64,000 nucleotides of DNA from Bradyrhizobium glycinis (lineage in GTDB: Bacteria; Pseudomonadota; Alphaproteobacteria; Rhizobiales; Xanthobacteraceae): contig NZ_JACCHQ010000004.1 in NCBI RefSeq assembly GCF_016031655.1, positions 1-64,000 of the forward strand, given 5' to 3'. The notes beneath the pieces are model-generated. The model saw only the letters and a program-made list of their open reading frames with translations, made no database searches and was not told where the DNA came from. This document shows positions 53,368-63,531 of the stretch, one piece after another; the stretch's first letter is position 1, and each line of letters starts with the position of its first letter. The position numbers were made by a program, and so were the translations under genes.

Positions 53368-54051
53368 CTAGCCGTGCTCCCGGCTCTCTTGGCCGGCCAG
53401 CGCGGTCGCATGGGCCTTCTTGATCGCGGCATCGACCTCGATCAGCGCAGCCTTGGGCCCGCGCGGATCGGCCCAGATGAAGTCGCCGACCAGCACGAAA
53501 TCGGCGCCGCTGGCGGCGAAATCGTAGGCCTCGTCCAGCGTGGTGGCAAAGCCGACGCAGGGCGGCTCGAACAGCTCGGCCCACCAGTCCAGCCGCTCGG
53601 CGATTGCTTGCGACGAGGGCCGCTGGCCTTTCGCATCGGGCTCGCCGAACAGCACATAGTCCGCCCCCATCTCGCCCGCATCCATGGAATGGTGCCGCGT
53701 CGTCAGCCCACCGACACCGGCGATGCGATCTGGCTTGAGCGACGGCAGCGCCTCCTCCAGCGCGGCGATGCCGGGCAGGTGTGCGCCGTCGGCGCCGCCG
53801 CGCGCGACGATATCAGGATGGCCGTCGACGAGGAGTGCCGCACCCGCCTTCTGCACGGGCGGCGCCAATGCCTTGACGCGCGAGATCATGCTGCGCTGAT
53901 CGGTCTCCTTCAGCCGCAGCAGCACGGCGGCGACGTCGGCGGACGCGATCAGCCCCGGCAGCTCGGCAACCAGCGTCGCGGGATCATCGACGACGGGCGT
54001 CGCGAGATAGAGACGCGGCGCCGGACGCGGCGGAGGCGGTCTGTTCGACAA
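53368..54051 (-). CDS. Thiamine-phosphate synthase-like protein (divergent ThiE/TenI fold)
   Basis: A 227-residue protein from a TTG start directly after the class I aldolase stop. It keeps the TIM-barrel outline: VAAVLLRLKE, LLVDGHPDIVARGGADGAHLPG and a phosphate-site-like GADYVLFGEPD. But the usual QLR-K and N-D-R (pyrophosphate/Mg) motifs are replaced by LLRLK and VDGHPD. Thiamine synthase activity is therefore uncertain. No thi genes are nearby; it sits in a glycolytic cluster. Confidence 0.75.
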   Translation of the reverse strand: MSNRPPPPRPAPRLYLATPVVDDPATLVAELPGLIASADVAAVLLRLKETDQRSMISRVKALAPPVQKAGAALLVDGHPDIVARGGADGAHLPGIAALEEALPSLKPDRIAGVGGLTTRHHSMDAGEMGADYVLFGEPDAKGQRPSSQAIAERLDWWAELFEPPCVGFATTLDEAYDFAASGADFVLVGDFIWADPRGPKAALIEVDAAIKKAHATALAGQESREHG

Positions 54052-54054
54052 GGT

Positions 54055-55080
54055 CTAGGCTGCCTTCTGTTCCAGGCTGCTTTGCCATTCGCCCTTGGAG
54101 GCGAGGCCGTTCATCCGGGCGCGATGGCTGAAGGCGCGCTGGCCGGCCGCGACATTCTCGGCCTTGCCGGACCAGGCCTTCTGCGGTGCGGCCTGCAGCG
54201 CGCGGCCGTAGGAGAAGGTCAGGCCCCAGGGCAGGGACCCAAGCTTGTGCATGGCGTTGAGATGCGCGGTCGCTTCCTCGTCCGACTGGCCACCGGAGAG
54301 GAAGGCGATGCCGGGCACCGCCGCCGGCACGCAGGCCTTGAGCAGCCGTATCGTCTTCTCCGCGACCTCCTCGACGGAGGCCTGCTTTGCGCATTTCTTG
54401 CCGGCGATTGCCATGTTCGGCTTCAACACCATGCCTTCCAGCGCGACGCGCTGCACGCGCAATTCCTGGAAGGTCGTGTTGAGCACGCGTTGCGTCACCT
54501 CATAGCAGCGCTCGATATCGTGGTCGCCGTCCATCAGCACCTCCGGCTCGACGATCGGCACGATCTGCGCGGCCTGGCACAGCGCGGCGTAGCGCGCCAG
54601 CGCGTGGGCGTTGACGCTGATCGCGGTCATCGAGGGGATGCCGCTGCCGATGTCGATCACCGCGCGCCATTTGGCGAAGCGCGCGCCGCGCTCGTAGTAC
54701 TTCTTTAAGCGCTCGGCGAGCTTGTCGAGCCCGACGGTGACGAGCTCGCCCGGACACATCGGCAGGGCCTGCGTGCCTTCGTCGACCTTGATGCCGGGAA
54801 TGGCGCCGGCCTGCTCGATCAGCTTGATCAGCGGCGTGCCGTCCTTGGCGTTCTGCCAGATCGTCTCGTCATAGAGGATCACGCCGGAGATGTACTGGCT
54901 CATGGCGTCCTTGGCGCGAAACAGCATCTCGCGATAATCGCGGCGGTTCTCTTCGGTCGATTCCACGCCGATGGCGTCGAAGCGCTTCTTGATGGTGCCG
55001 GAGGATTCGTCGGCGGCAAGGATGCCCTTGCCCGGCGCGACCATGGTGGTCGCGATTCTGTTGAGCTCAGTCAGATTCAT
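54055..55080 (-). CDS. Fructose-bisphosphate aldolase, class I
   Basis: A 341-residue Schiff-base aldolase: GKGILAADESSGTIKKRFD at the N-terminus, ALEGMVLKPNMAIAGKK with the Lys of the active site region, and PEVLMDGDHDIERC. It splits fructose 1,6-bisphosphate to triose phosphates. GGGAGG precedes ATG 55080. It lies between ThiE-like and a repeat; a class II aldolase gene is 283 bases upstream. Confidence 0.94.
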   Translation of the reverse strand: MNLTELNRIATTMVAPGKGILAADESSGTIKKRFDAIGVESTEENRRDYREMLFRAKDAMSQYISGVILYDETIWQNAKDGTPLIKLIEQAGAIPGIKVDEGTQALPMCPGELVTVGLDKLAERLKKYYERGARFAKWRAVIDIGSGIPSMTAISVNAHALARYAALCQAAQIVPIVEPEVLMDGDHDIERCYEVTQRVLNTTFQELRVQRVALEGMVLKPNMAIAGKKCAKQASVEEVAEKTIRLLKACVPAAVPGIAFLSGGQSDEEATAHLNAMHKLGSLPWGLTFSYGRALQAAPQKAWSGKAENVAAGQRAFSHRARMNGLASKGEWQSSLEQKAA

Positions 55081-55202
55081 CGAGAGGTCCTCCCAAAACG
55101 ATTCTGCCCTTGCCCGTGAAAATAGACCGTTCTCGGGCAATTGCCGAGTTATCGTTCGTCGCAGGGTAAAGGGGGTGGGAGGGAATGTCGTCGCAAGGAA
55201 GG

Positions 55203-55305
55203 CTGTCATTCCGGGATGCGCCGGAAGGCGCAGGCCCGGAATCCATAACCCCAGGCTGTGGTTATGGATTCCGGGCTCGCCGCTGCGGGGCGCCCCGGAA
55301 TGACG
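55203..55305. repeat. Palindromic repeat, CATTCCGG family
   Basis: TGTCATTCCGGG at left, CCCCGGAATGACGG at right, with GGAATCCATAACC and GGTTATGGATTCC as inner arms. It separates the two aldolase genes on the same strand. Confidence 0.87.
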
Positions 55306-55363
55306 GAGAGGCTATTCAGGAGTCAAGCCACCTTCGCGATCGCTGACGCGACGCGGGGATCCC

Positions 55364-56431
55364 TTACGCGACCTTCGGATCCAGCTCGCCCTTGGCGTAG
55401 CGCTTGGCCATCTCGGCGGTTGTCAGCACCTTCTTGATCTTGGACGCCTGGCCCGCGGTGTTGAACTCCTGCAGGCGCTGCTTGCACAGCTTGGTCATGG
55501 CTTCCATCGCCGGCTTCAGGTACTTGCGCGGATCGAACTCTTCCGGACTGTCCTTCAGCACTTTGCGGATCTGGCCGGTCATCGCCATGCGGTTGTCGGT
55601 ATCGATGTTGATCTTGCGCACGCCGTTCTTGATGCCGCGCTGGATCTCGCTCACCGGCACGCCCCAGGTCGGCTTCATCTTGCCGCCATAGGCGTTGATG
55701 ATGTCCTGCAGCTCCTGCGGCACCGAGGACGAGCCGTGCATGACGAGATGCGTGTTCGGCAACTTGCGGTGAATCTCCTCGATCACGTTCATGGCGAGGA
55801 TGTCGCCGTCGGGCTTGCGGGTGAACTTGTAAGCGCCGTGCGAGGTGCCCATGGCGATCGCGAGCGCGTCGACCTTGGTCTCCTTGACGAACTTCACGGC
55901 CTCGTCCGGATTGGTCAGGAGCTGGTCGTGGCTGAGCTTGCCTTCGGCGCCGTGGCCGTCTTCCTTGTCGCCCATGCCGGTCTCGAGCGAGCCGAGCACG
56001 CCGAGTTCGCCCTCGACCGAGATGCCGCCGAGATGGGCCATGTCGGTCACCGTCTTGGTGACGCCGACATTGTAGCCCCAGTCGCCGGGGGTCTTGCCGT
56101 CGGCCTTGAGCGAGCCGTCCATCATCACCGAGGTGAAGCCGGCCTGGATCGCGGTCATGCAGGTCGCCGGCTCGTTGCCGTGGTCGAGATGCACGCAGAC
56201 CGGAATGTGCGGATAGATCTCGGTTACCGCGTCCATCATGTGCTTGAGCATGACGTCGTTGGCGTAGGAGCGCGCACCGCGCGATGCCTGGATTATGACG
56301 GGCGCGTCGACCTGGTTGGCCGCGTCCATGATCGCCAGCGCCTGCTCCATATTGTTGATGTTGAAGGCCGGTACGCCGTAATCGTTCTCTGCCGCGTGGT
56401 CGAGCAATTGACGTAACGTGATCCGAGCCAT
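55364..56431 (-). CDS. Fructose-bisphosphate aldolase, class II (CbbA type)
   Basis: A 355-residue metal-dependent aldolase: zinc ligands in [32 protein letters not shown] and [23 protein letters not shown] near the end. It serves glycolysis/gluconeogenesis or the Calvin cycle. 40 bases from pgk. The coexistence with class I is unusual and may reflect different conditions. Confidence 0.95.
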   Translation of the reverse strand: MARITLRQLLDHAAENDYGVPAFNINNMEQALAIMDAANQVDAPVIIQASRGARSYANDVMLKHMMDAVTEIYPHIPVCVHLDHGNEPATCMTAIQAGFTSVMMDGSLKADGKTPGDWGYNVGVTKTVTDMAHLGGISVEGELGVLGSLETGMGDKEDGHGAEGKLSHDQLLTNPDEAVKFVKETKVDALAIAMGTSHGAYKFTRKPDGDILAMNVIEEIHRKLPNTHLVMHGSSSVPQELQDIINAYGGKMKPTWGVPVSEIQRGIKNGVRKINIDTDNRMAMTGQIRKVLKDSPEEFDPRKYLKPAMEAMTKLCKQRLQEFNTAGQASKIKKVLTTAEMAKRYAKGELDPKVA

Positions 56432-56470
56432 CTGTCTTTGTCTCCCGTTGGGGCCTGCAAGGCCGCTTGA

Positions 56471-57667
56471 TTACTTGCTACGCAGAACTTCAACGCCGGG
56501 CAGGGGCTTGCCTTCCATCCATTCAAGGAACGCGCCACCGGCCGTCGACACATAGGTGAAGTCACCGGCCACATGGGCCTGGTTGAGCGCTGCGACGGTG
56601 TCGCCGCCGCCCGCGATCGAGATCAGCTTCTTGGCCTTGGTGCGCTCGGCGGCGTGCTTGGCGGCCGCGACCGTGCCGCGGTCGAACGGCTGCATCTCGA
56701 ACGCGCCCAGGGGTCCGTTCCAGACCAGCGTCGCCGCATCGTCTATGGCGGCGTGAACGCGCGCGACCGATTGCGGGCCGACGTCGAGGATCATGCCGTC
56801 GGCCGGGATCGCGTCGAGCCCATAGGCATGCGACGGCGCGTTGGCGGCGAAGTGGTAGGCGACGGTGGCATCGACCGGGAGGATGATCGCGCAATTGGCC
56901 GCGTCCGCCTTCTCCAAGATGCGCAGCGCGGTCGCGGCGAGATCCTTCTCGGCCAGCGACTTGCCGACCGCAACGCCCTGCGCGTGCAGGAAGGTGTTGG
57001 CCATGCCGCCGCCGATCACGAGCGCGTCGACCTTGGTCACGAGGTTTTCCAAAAGGTCGATCTTGGTCGAGACCTTGGCCCCGCCGATGATGGCGATGAC
57101 AGGCTTGGTCGGCGAGCCCAGCGCCTTCTCCAGCGCGTCGAGCTCGGCCTGCATGGTGCGGCCGGCATAGGCCGGCAGCTTGTGGCCGAGGCCCTCGGTC
57201 GAGGCGTGGGCGCGGTGCGCGGCAGAGAACGCGTCATTGACCCAGATGTCGCCGAGCTTTGCCAATTCCGCGACGAAGGCGGGATCGTTCTTTTCCTCTT
57301 CCTTGTGGAAGCGGGTGTTTTCCAGGCACAGGATGTCGCCATCCTTCAGGCTGGCAACCGCCTTGGCCGCGGGCTCGCCGATGCAGTCGTCCGCGAAGGC
57401 GACGGGCTTCTTCACCACCTTCGCCAGCGCCTCGGCGACGGGCTTGAGTGAGTCCTTGGCGTCGCGTCCCTTCGGCCGGCCGAAATGCGCGAGCAGGATG
57501 ACCTTGCCGCCCTTGTCCGCGATCTCGGTGATGGTCGGCGCAACGCGCTCGAGCCGGGTGGCGTCGGTGACGCGCCCGTTCTCCATGGGCACGTTGAGGT
57601 CGACGCGCAGCAGCACGCGCTTGCCCTTCACGTCGACGTCGTCGAGGGTGCGGAATTTGTTGGTCAT
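56471..57667 (-). CDS. pgk: Phosphoglycerate kinase
   Basis: A 398-residue enzyme: [47 protein letters not shown] and GGGDTVAAL are canonical blocks. ATG 57667 with AGGAAG 9 bases upstream; the family length fits. Converts 1,3-bisphosphoglycerate to 3-phosphoglycerate with ATP formation. A 130-base palindrome lies upstream, between it and gap. Confidence 0.97.
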   Translation of the reverse strand: MTNKFRTLDDVDVKGKRVLLRVDLNVPMENGRVTDATRLERVAPTITEIADKGGKVILLAHFGRPKGRDAKDSLKPVAEALAKVVKKPVAFADDCIGEPAAKAVASLKDGDILCLENTRFHKEEEKNDPAFVAELAKLGDIWVNDAFSAAHRAHASTEGLGHKLPAYAGRTMQAELDALEKALGSPTKPVIAIIGGAKVSTKIDLLENLVTKVDALVIGGGMANTFLHAQGVAVGKSLAEKDLAATALRILEKADAANCAIILPVDATVAYHFAANAPSHAYGLDAIPADGMILDVGPQSVARVHAAIDDAATLVWNGPLGAFEMQPFDRGTVAAAKHAAERTKAKKLISIAGGGDTVAALNQAHVAGDFTYVSTAGGAFLEWMEGKPLPGVEVLRSK

Positions 57668-57680
57668 CTGACGCTTCCTT

Positions 57681-57808
57681 GTCCCGGGCGAGCTGCGGCG
57701 CAAAGCGCCGCTGCGCTGAACCGGGACCCACGTTGCGGCGAGTCCCGCGGTTGAATGGGTCCCGGTTCTGCGGAGCAGCGCTTAGGCGCTGCACCGCGCC
57801 CGGGACAC
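57681..57808. repeat. Palindromic repeat between gap and pgk
   Basis: GTCCCGGGCGAGCTGCGGCGC at left, GCACCGCGCCCGGGAC at right, with GGGACCCA and TGGGTCCC inner arms. It interrupts a run of same-strand glycolytic genes, so pgk may be made from its own promoter or the message may fold here. Confidence 0.82.
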
Positions 57809-57818
57809 GAGACCGTGC

Positions 57819-58826
<1,008 letters not shown>

Positions 58827-58974
58827 GTTTCGTCTCCTTCAATGACCGTTGTCATCCCGCACAACGCGCTTTGCACGCATGCGAGGGTTTTTTAGGGGCG
58901 GGCGCCCGGTTCGGCCGGGCGGTGCTTGATCATATGGGAGATTAGGTAGTCCTTTTTTGCGGCAAGCTCAACTC

Positions 58975-60990
58975 TCAGGAAACGCGCTTCAGCACAGCGT
59001 TAACCGCGGCCTCGGCGGTAATGCCGAAATGCTTGTAAAGCTCCTTTGCAGGGCCGCTTTCGCCGAACGAATGCATGCCGATGAATTCGCCATCCTGGCC
59101 GATCACGCCGTCCCAGCCCCAGCGCACGGCGGCCTCGATCGCGATCTTCACCGGCGCGTTGCCGATGATGGCAGCGCGTTTCGCCTCTGGTTGCGCTAAC
59201 AACAGCTCGAGCGAGGGAACGGAGACAACGCGCGAGGCGACGCCGCGTTCCGCGAGCTGCTTCTGGGCCGCGACCGCGATCTCGACCTCGGACCCGGAGG
59301 CGAACAGCGTCGCCTTGGCTTCGCCCTGGGCTGCGACCAGTTCGTAGGCACCGGTCGCGCAGGGATTGTCGTTCGGCGCGGTGGTCCGCAGCTGCGGCAG
59401 GTTCTGCCGCGTCAGCGCCAGCACGGTCGGTCCGTCCACGCGGTTGAGCGCGAGCTCCCAGCACTCGGCGACCTCGATGGCATCGCAGGGACGGAATACG
59501 CGCATGTTGGGAATGGCGCGAAGCGCGGCGAGATGCTCGACCGGCTGATGGGTCGGGCCGTCTTCGCCGAGGCCGATGGAATCGTGGGTCATCACGTAGA
59601 CGACGCCGGCACCCATCAGCGCGGCCAGGCGCATCGCCGGACGCGCATAATCGGTGAACACGAGGAAGGTCGCGCCATTCGGTGCGAAGCCGCCATGCAG
59701 GAAGATGCCGTTCATCGCGGCGGCCATGCCGTGCTCGCGGATGCCGTAGTGGATGAAGCGGCCCTTCGGCGTCTTGGCCGAGAAGGCGGTCGCTGACTTC
59801 GCCTTGTTGTTGTTGGAGCCGGTGAGGTCGGCCGAGCCGGCCAAAAATTCCATCGGCATCGCGGCTGCGATCGCCTCGATCGCGGCTTCCGAGGATTTGC
59901 GCGTCGCCGCCGTCAGCGGCTTCTCCAGGAGCTCCTTCTTGTGCGCCTTCAGCGCCTTTGCCAACGAGGCCGGACGCTCATGACGCAGGCGGCGCTCGAA
60001 CTCGGCGCGCTTGCGGCTGCCGAGCTCGCCGAGCCGGGCTTCCCATTCCAGCCGCGCCGATGCGCCGCGGCTGCCGGCTGCGCGCCACGCCTTCAGCACG
60101 TCGTCGGCGACCGCGAACGGCTCGAGCGAGAGGCCGAGCTTTTCCTTGGCGGCCTTGAGCTCATCGGCTCCGAGCGCCTCGCCATGCACCTTCGCGGTGC
60201 CGGCCTTGTTCGGCGCACCGAAGCCGATCGTTGTGCGGCAGGCGATCAGCGTCGGCTTGTTGGATTTCTTTGCGCGCGTGATCGCGTCGGCGATCGCGGC
60301 CTGGTCGTGGCCGTCGATCTTTTCAGCGGCCCAGCCCGCCGACTTGAAACGTTTCACCTGGTCGACGGAATCGGAAATCGAGGTCGGGCCGTCGATCGAG
60401 ATGCCGTTGTCGTCGTAGAGCACGATCAGCTTGTTGAGCTTCCAGTGCCCGGCCATCGCGATCGCTTCCTGCGAGACGCCTTCCATTAGGTCGCCGTCGG
60501 AGGCGAGCACATAGGTGTGGTGGTCGACGATCTTCTTGCCGAACTCGGCCGCGAGCATCTTCTCGGCCAGCGCCATGCCGACCGCAGTCGAGATGCCCTG
60601 GCCGAGCGGGCCGGTTGTGGTCTCGATGCCCTTGGTGCGGAAGTTCTCGGGGTGGCCGGGGGTCAGCGAGTCGACCTGGCGGAACTGCTTGATCTGATCC
60701 AGCGTCATTTCGGCATTGCCGGTCAAATACAGCAGCGAATAGAGCAACATCGAGCCGTGGCCGGCCGAGAGCACGAAGCGGTCACGGTCCGGCCAAGCGG
60801 GCGCTGAGGCATCGAATTTCAGGAACTGCGTGAACAGCACGGTGGCGATGTCCGCGGCGCCCATCGGCAGGCCGGGATGGCCCGATTTCGCCTTCTCGAC
60901 AGCGTCCATCGAAAGGCCGCGGATCGCGTTAGCCATACGGGTGTGGTCGACCTGCGTATAGGCCGTACGGGTGGCATCGAGCTGCATCAT
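58975..60990 (-). CDS. tkt: Transketolase
   Basis: A 671-residue thiamine-diphosphate enzyme: [20 protein letters not shown], the ThDP motif GDGDL-like [14 protein letters not shown], and [28 protein letters not shown]. It transfers two-carbon units in the pentose phosphate or Calvin pathways. MM start at 60990 (a second ATG follows at once) has CGGAT upstream. First gene of the leftward tkt-gap-pgk-fba cluster. Confidence 0.96.
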   Translation of the reverse strand: MMQLDATRTAYTQVDHTRMANAIRGLSMDAVEKAKSGHPGLPMGAADIATVLFTQFLKFDASAPAWPDRDRFVLSAGHGSMLLYSLLYLTGNAEMTLDQIKQFRQVDSLTPGHPENFRTKGIETTTGPLGQGISTAVGMALAEKMLAAEFGKKIVDHHTYVLASDGDLMEGVSQEAIAMAGHWKLNKLIVLYDDNGISIDGPTSISDSVDQVKRFKSAGWAAEKIDGHDQAAIADAITRAKKSNKPTLIACRTTIGFGAPNKAGTAKVHGEALGADELKAAKEKLGLSLEPFAVADDVLKAWRAAGSRGASARLEWEARLGELGSRKRAEFERRLRHERPASLAKALKAHKKELLEKPLTAATRKSSEAAIEAIAAAMPMEFLAGSADLTGSNNNKAKSATAFSAKTPKGRFIHYGIREHGMAAAMNGIFLHGGFAPNGATFLVFTDYARPAMRLAALMGAGVVYVMTHDSIGLGEDGPTHQPVEHLAALRAIPNMRVFRPCDAIEVAECWELALNRVDGPTVLALTRQNLPQLRTTAPNDNPCATGAYELVAAQGEAKATLFASGSEVEIAVAAQKQLAERGVASRVVSVPSLELLLAQPEAKRAAIIGNAPVKIAIEAAVRWGWDGVIGQDGEFIGMHSFGESGPAKELYKHFGITAEAAVNAVLKRVS

Positions 60991-61358
60991 GATGAAAATC
61001 CGTCTGAAATGAGGTGCTTGATGGCCGTGCGCGCCGCGCGGGATCGAGCCTGGCAGCCACGGGAGGTGGGGGCTGGATAGCACCTCGGTTCCGGGAGTCC
61101 AAGGCAATCAAACGCCGGTTTGGCCGTAAAAGTTGCCTGTGTGGACATCGGTTTCCGCCGCGATCGCGCCGAGCGGAATCGACGCAGCGACACGTCGTCC
61201 CGATTGATCGGTGCATAGTTTTGCGGCGGCGTTGCGCTTGGCTAGCTTGCCACGTAAATTTCTGCTTCTAACCGCTTGCCGAACCGAGTCTTTTGCCGGA
61301 CGGCAAGCTCCAGGGAAAGGCCACTGGGCAAAGGCCGCCAGGTTCCGCCGCTGACTGC
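60991..61358. other. 368-base region between tkt and the DUF4164 gene
   Basis: Divergent upstream regions. The only clear features are a G-rich stretch (GGGAGGTGGGGGCTGG) and a TAAATTT near 61250. I see no gene, repeat arm or strong promoter. Confidence 0.5.
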
Positions 61359-61679
61359 ATGAACGATCGCGTATCCAACAGTTCCGCCATGACGGAATCA
61401 TCCGCCGTCGAGATCGAGATTGCGACCCGCAGACTCACGGCGGCGCTCGACGCGCTCGAAAGTGCGGTGGAGCGGCGGCGCGACGCCGATCGCGACGAGA
61501 ACGAGCTTGCGGCGCGAATCCAGGCGCTCGGCGCGGATCGCTCGCGTCTTGCCGACGAGCTCGATGGCGCGCTGGTGAAGGCACGCAAGCTCGAGCGCAC
61601 CAATCGCGAGATCTCCGACCGGCTGGATTCCGCGATCGTCACGATACGCTCGGTGCTCGATACCGGAGAGGATGGATGA
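61359..61679 (+). CDS. DUF4164 coiled-coil protein upstream of zapA
   Basis: A 106-residue protein, or 96 from ATG 61389; neither start has a strong ribosome-binding site. An almost continuous helix from VEIEIATRRLTAALDALESAV to IVTIRSVLDTGEDG suggests a dimeric coiled coil. DUF4164 is usually encoded before zapA in alphaproteobacteria, so a role in division is likely, but unproven. Its stop overlaps the zapA ATG by 4 bases. Confidence 0.82.
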   Translation: MNDRVSNSSAMTESSAVEIEIATRRLTAALDALESAVERRRDADRDENELAARIQALGADRSRLADELDGALVKARKLERTNREISDRLDSAIVTIRSVLDTGEDG

Positions 61680-62059
61680 GCCACATCAACGTCACCATCA
61701 ATGGCCGGCAATATCGCATGGCCTGCGAGGAGGGCCAGGAGGTGCGGCTGCTCAAGCTCGCCGAAACGCTGGAGACGCGTATCCAGTCGCTGCGCGGAAA
61801 ATTCGGCGAGATCGGCGATGCGCGCCTGACCGTGATGGCCGCGCTGACCGTGTGCGACGAACTGATCGACACCACCAACCGCGTCCGTACCCTGGAGCAG
61901 GAATTGACCGAGCTCAGGGATTTCCGCAACGCCGCCGTCGAGCGCGCCCGCATGACGCAGACCGCCGTGGTCAACGCACTCAACGCCGCCGCCGAACGCA
62001 TCGAGAAATCGACCCAGGTCCTGAACCGCACCGTCGGCAACGGCATCGCGATCGGCTGA
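61676..62059 (+). CDS. zapA: Cell division protein ZapA
   Basis: A 127-residue protein: MSHINVTINGRQYRMACEEGQE, LAETLETRIQSLRGKFGEIGDARLTVMAAL and a C-terminal coiled coil. ZapA bundles FtsZ filaments at the Z-ring. ATGA overlap with DUF4164. The downstream order zapA, 6S RNA, 5-formyltetrahydrofolate cyclo-ligase is conserved in proteobacteria. Confidence 0.95.
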   Translation: MSHINVTINGRQYRMACEEGQEVRLLKLAETLETRIQSLRGKFGEIGDARLTVMAALTVCDELIDTTNRVRTLEQELTELRDFRNAAVERARMTQTAVVNALNAAAERIEKSTQVLNRTVGNGIAIG

Positions 62060-62107
62060 AGCTCTTCGGAAGACTCGATCAATTGTTGAGCTTGATGGCT
62101 CCGCGCC

Positions 62108-62264
62108 CCTTACCCTCCCCTGGAGGGAGGGAGGGTCGATCGCGCGCAGCGCGAGCGGGGTGGGGTGATCTCTCCCCACGGGCACTGTTCGAGTGGAGAG
62201 ACTGTCACCCCACCCCGCATTTCGCTTCGCTCCATGCGTCACAACCCTCCCCCTCCAGGGCAGG
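62108..62264. repeat. Inverted repeat after zapA, CCCTCCCC family
   Basis: GCGGGGTGGGGTGA (62155-62168) and TCACCCCACCCCGC (62205-62218) are perfect 14-base arms, with outer ACCCTCCCC/GGGAGGGT-type arms. A different sequence from the other families. Confidence 0.8.
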
Positions 62265-62291
62265 GCAATCGCATTTGAATATTGCAGAGGT

Positions 62292-62377
62292 CGTCATGCC
62301 CGGGCTTGTCCCGGGCATCCACGTTCTTTGTGCCGCGCGGAAAGACGTGGATGGCCGGGACAAGCCCGGCCATGACG
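62292..62377. repeat. Inverted repeat, CATGCCCGG family
   Basis: CGTCATGCCCGGGCTTGTC... and ...GACAAGCCCGGCCATGACG are near-perfect arms of about 33 bases around a short loop. It precedes the 6S RNA. Confidence 0.87.
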
Positions 62378-62514
62378 CTGTGGAGACAGCCGGTGCCCAT
62401 AGCCACATCTCATATGCGATAGCCCGGCCCCTCAAGGGGAGGGTAAGAAAGCGCAGCGGAGCCCGACCCTCTCGTCGCACTGGCGATTCGTCAGTATCGT
62501 TGTTACATTGCCCA

Positions 62515-62676
62515 GGCGAGGCTGCGACGTGCGTCAGGAGCCATATATCCCCGGGGCCTTATCGATCCTTTAGGGAACTGTCCCTGGCCGGGCCCGTGGG
62601 CCCGGACATATGGTGCCCACCTACTTTCGTAGGGAACTCCGGGATCGAGTGCTTCAACGGCGTCCGCGGCTTCGCA
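62515..62676 (+). ncRNA. ssrS: 6S RNA
   Basis: Placed between zapA and the cyclo-ligase gene, the conserved 6S RNA position. The ends pair: GCGAGGCTGCGACG (62516-62529) with CGTCCGCGGCTTCGC (62661-62675), allowing G-U pairs and small bulges. Inside, GGGAACTGTCCCTGG and AGGGAACTCC flank a GGCCGGGCCCGTGGGCCCGG stem, as expected for the large open bubble and apical stem. 6S RNA binds the housekeeping RNA polymerase and lowers its activity in stationary phase. Ends are approximate. I did not compute a fold. Confidence 0.82.
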
Positions 62677-62731
62677 CTTTCGTTTGCTTGCAATGAGTTC
62701 TTGTCGAGTGGGGTCTACGACAAACCGGCAG

Positions 62732-62918
62732 TGTCATGCCCCGGCTTGCCGTCTTCGCTGAAGCTTCGCCGGCCGAGCACCCGCGTTGGCCCGGCGTAGC
62801 CTAGCGGAGCCGGGACCGGGGCATCCAGGACGCCGCGGCGTCGATGTTTGATCACTGGCGTCTCTGGAATACTGGATCGCCCGCCCAGTGCGCGAGGGCG
62901 CACAAGGCGGGCGATGAC
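62732..62918. repeat. Palindromic repeat, about 185 bp, overlapping a rejected start of the cyclo-ligase gene
   Basis: GTCATGCCCCGGCTTG at left and GGCGGGCGATGAC at right; GTCTCTGGAATACTGGATCG is shared with the copy at 23.6 kb. Its right end includes ATG 62914. Confidence 0.78.
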
Positions 62919-62934
62919 CGCGGAGCAAGCGCAC

Positions 62935-63531
62935 ATGCCGAACTCGAAATCCGAACTTCGTGCCAAAGCCCTCGCCAAGCGCGATGCGCTGAGCGAGAAG
63001 AAACGCATCGCTGCGGCCGCAAAGCTCGCCAAGCGCGGGCTGCCGTTCAAGCTGCTGCCCGGCAGCATCGTCTCCGGCTATTCGCCGATCCGCAGCGAGA
63101 TCGATCCGATGCCGCTGCTCACGAAGCTCGCGGAAGAGGGCGCCAGGCTCGCGCTGCCTTGCGTCACCGCGCGCGGCCAATCGCTGATCTTCCGCATCTT
63201 CCATCCGAACGACCGCCTGATGCTCGGCCCGCTCGGCATTCCCGAACCTTCACCTGCGGCGGCCGAAGTCATCCCCGACATCATGCTGACGCCGCTCGCC
63301 GCCTTCGACCGGCTCGGCCATCGCATCGGCTATGGCGCGGGCCATTACGATTTCACCTTCGCGCATTTGCGCAAGGCCAAGCACATCATCGGCATCGGCC
63401 TTGCGTTTGCAGCTCAGGAGATCGAGGCGGTTCCGGCACTATCCCACGACGTGGCGCTGGATTATGTGCTAACGGAATCGGACGTGTTCGATTTCCGGAG
63501 TTCTGAAGTTGCGCATTCTCTTCGTGGGTGA
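62935..63531 (+). CDS. 5-formyltetrahydrofolate cyclo-ligase
   Basis: A 198-residue enzyme: DRLGHRIGYGAGHYD is the substrate/ATP-site signature, and SGYSPIRSEIDPMPLL is conserved. Converts 5-formyl-THF to 5,10-methenyl-THF with ATP. ATG 62935 (GGAG 9 bases before) is chosen because ATG 62914 and 62848 lie within a repeat. The next gene overlaps its 3' end by 23 bases. Confidence 0.93.
   Translation: MPNSKSELRAKALAKRDALSEKKRIAAAAKLAKRGLPFKLLPGSIVSGYSPIRSEIDPMPLLTKLAEEGARLALPCVTARGQSLIFRIFHPNDRLMLGPLGIPEPSPAAAEVIPDIMLTPLAAFDRLGHRIGYGAGHYDFTFAHLRKAKHIIGIGLAFAAQEIEAVPALSHDVALDYVLTESDVFDFRSSEVAHSLRG

Noticed and set aside
62848..62934. N-terminal extension of the folate cyclo-ligase from ATG 62848 or 62914
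   Set aside because: These codons fall within a palindromic repeat and would add residues not found in the family.
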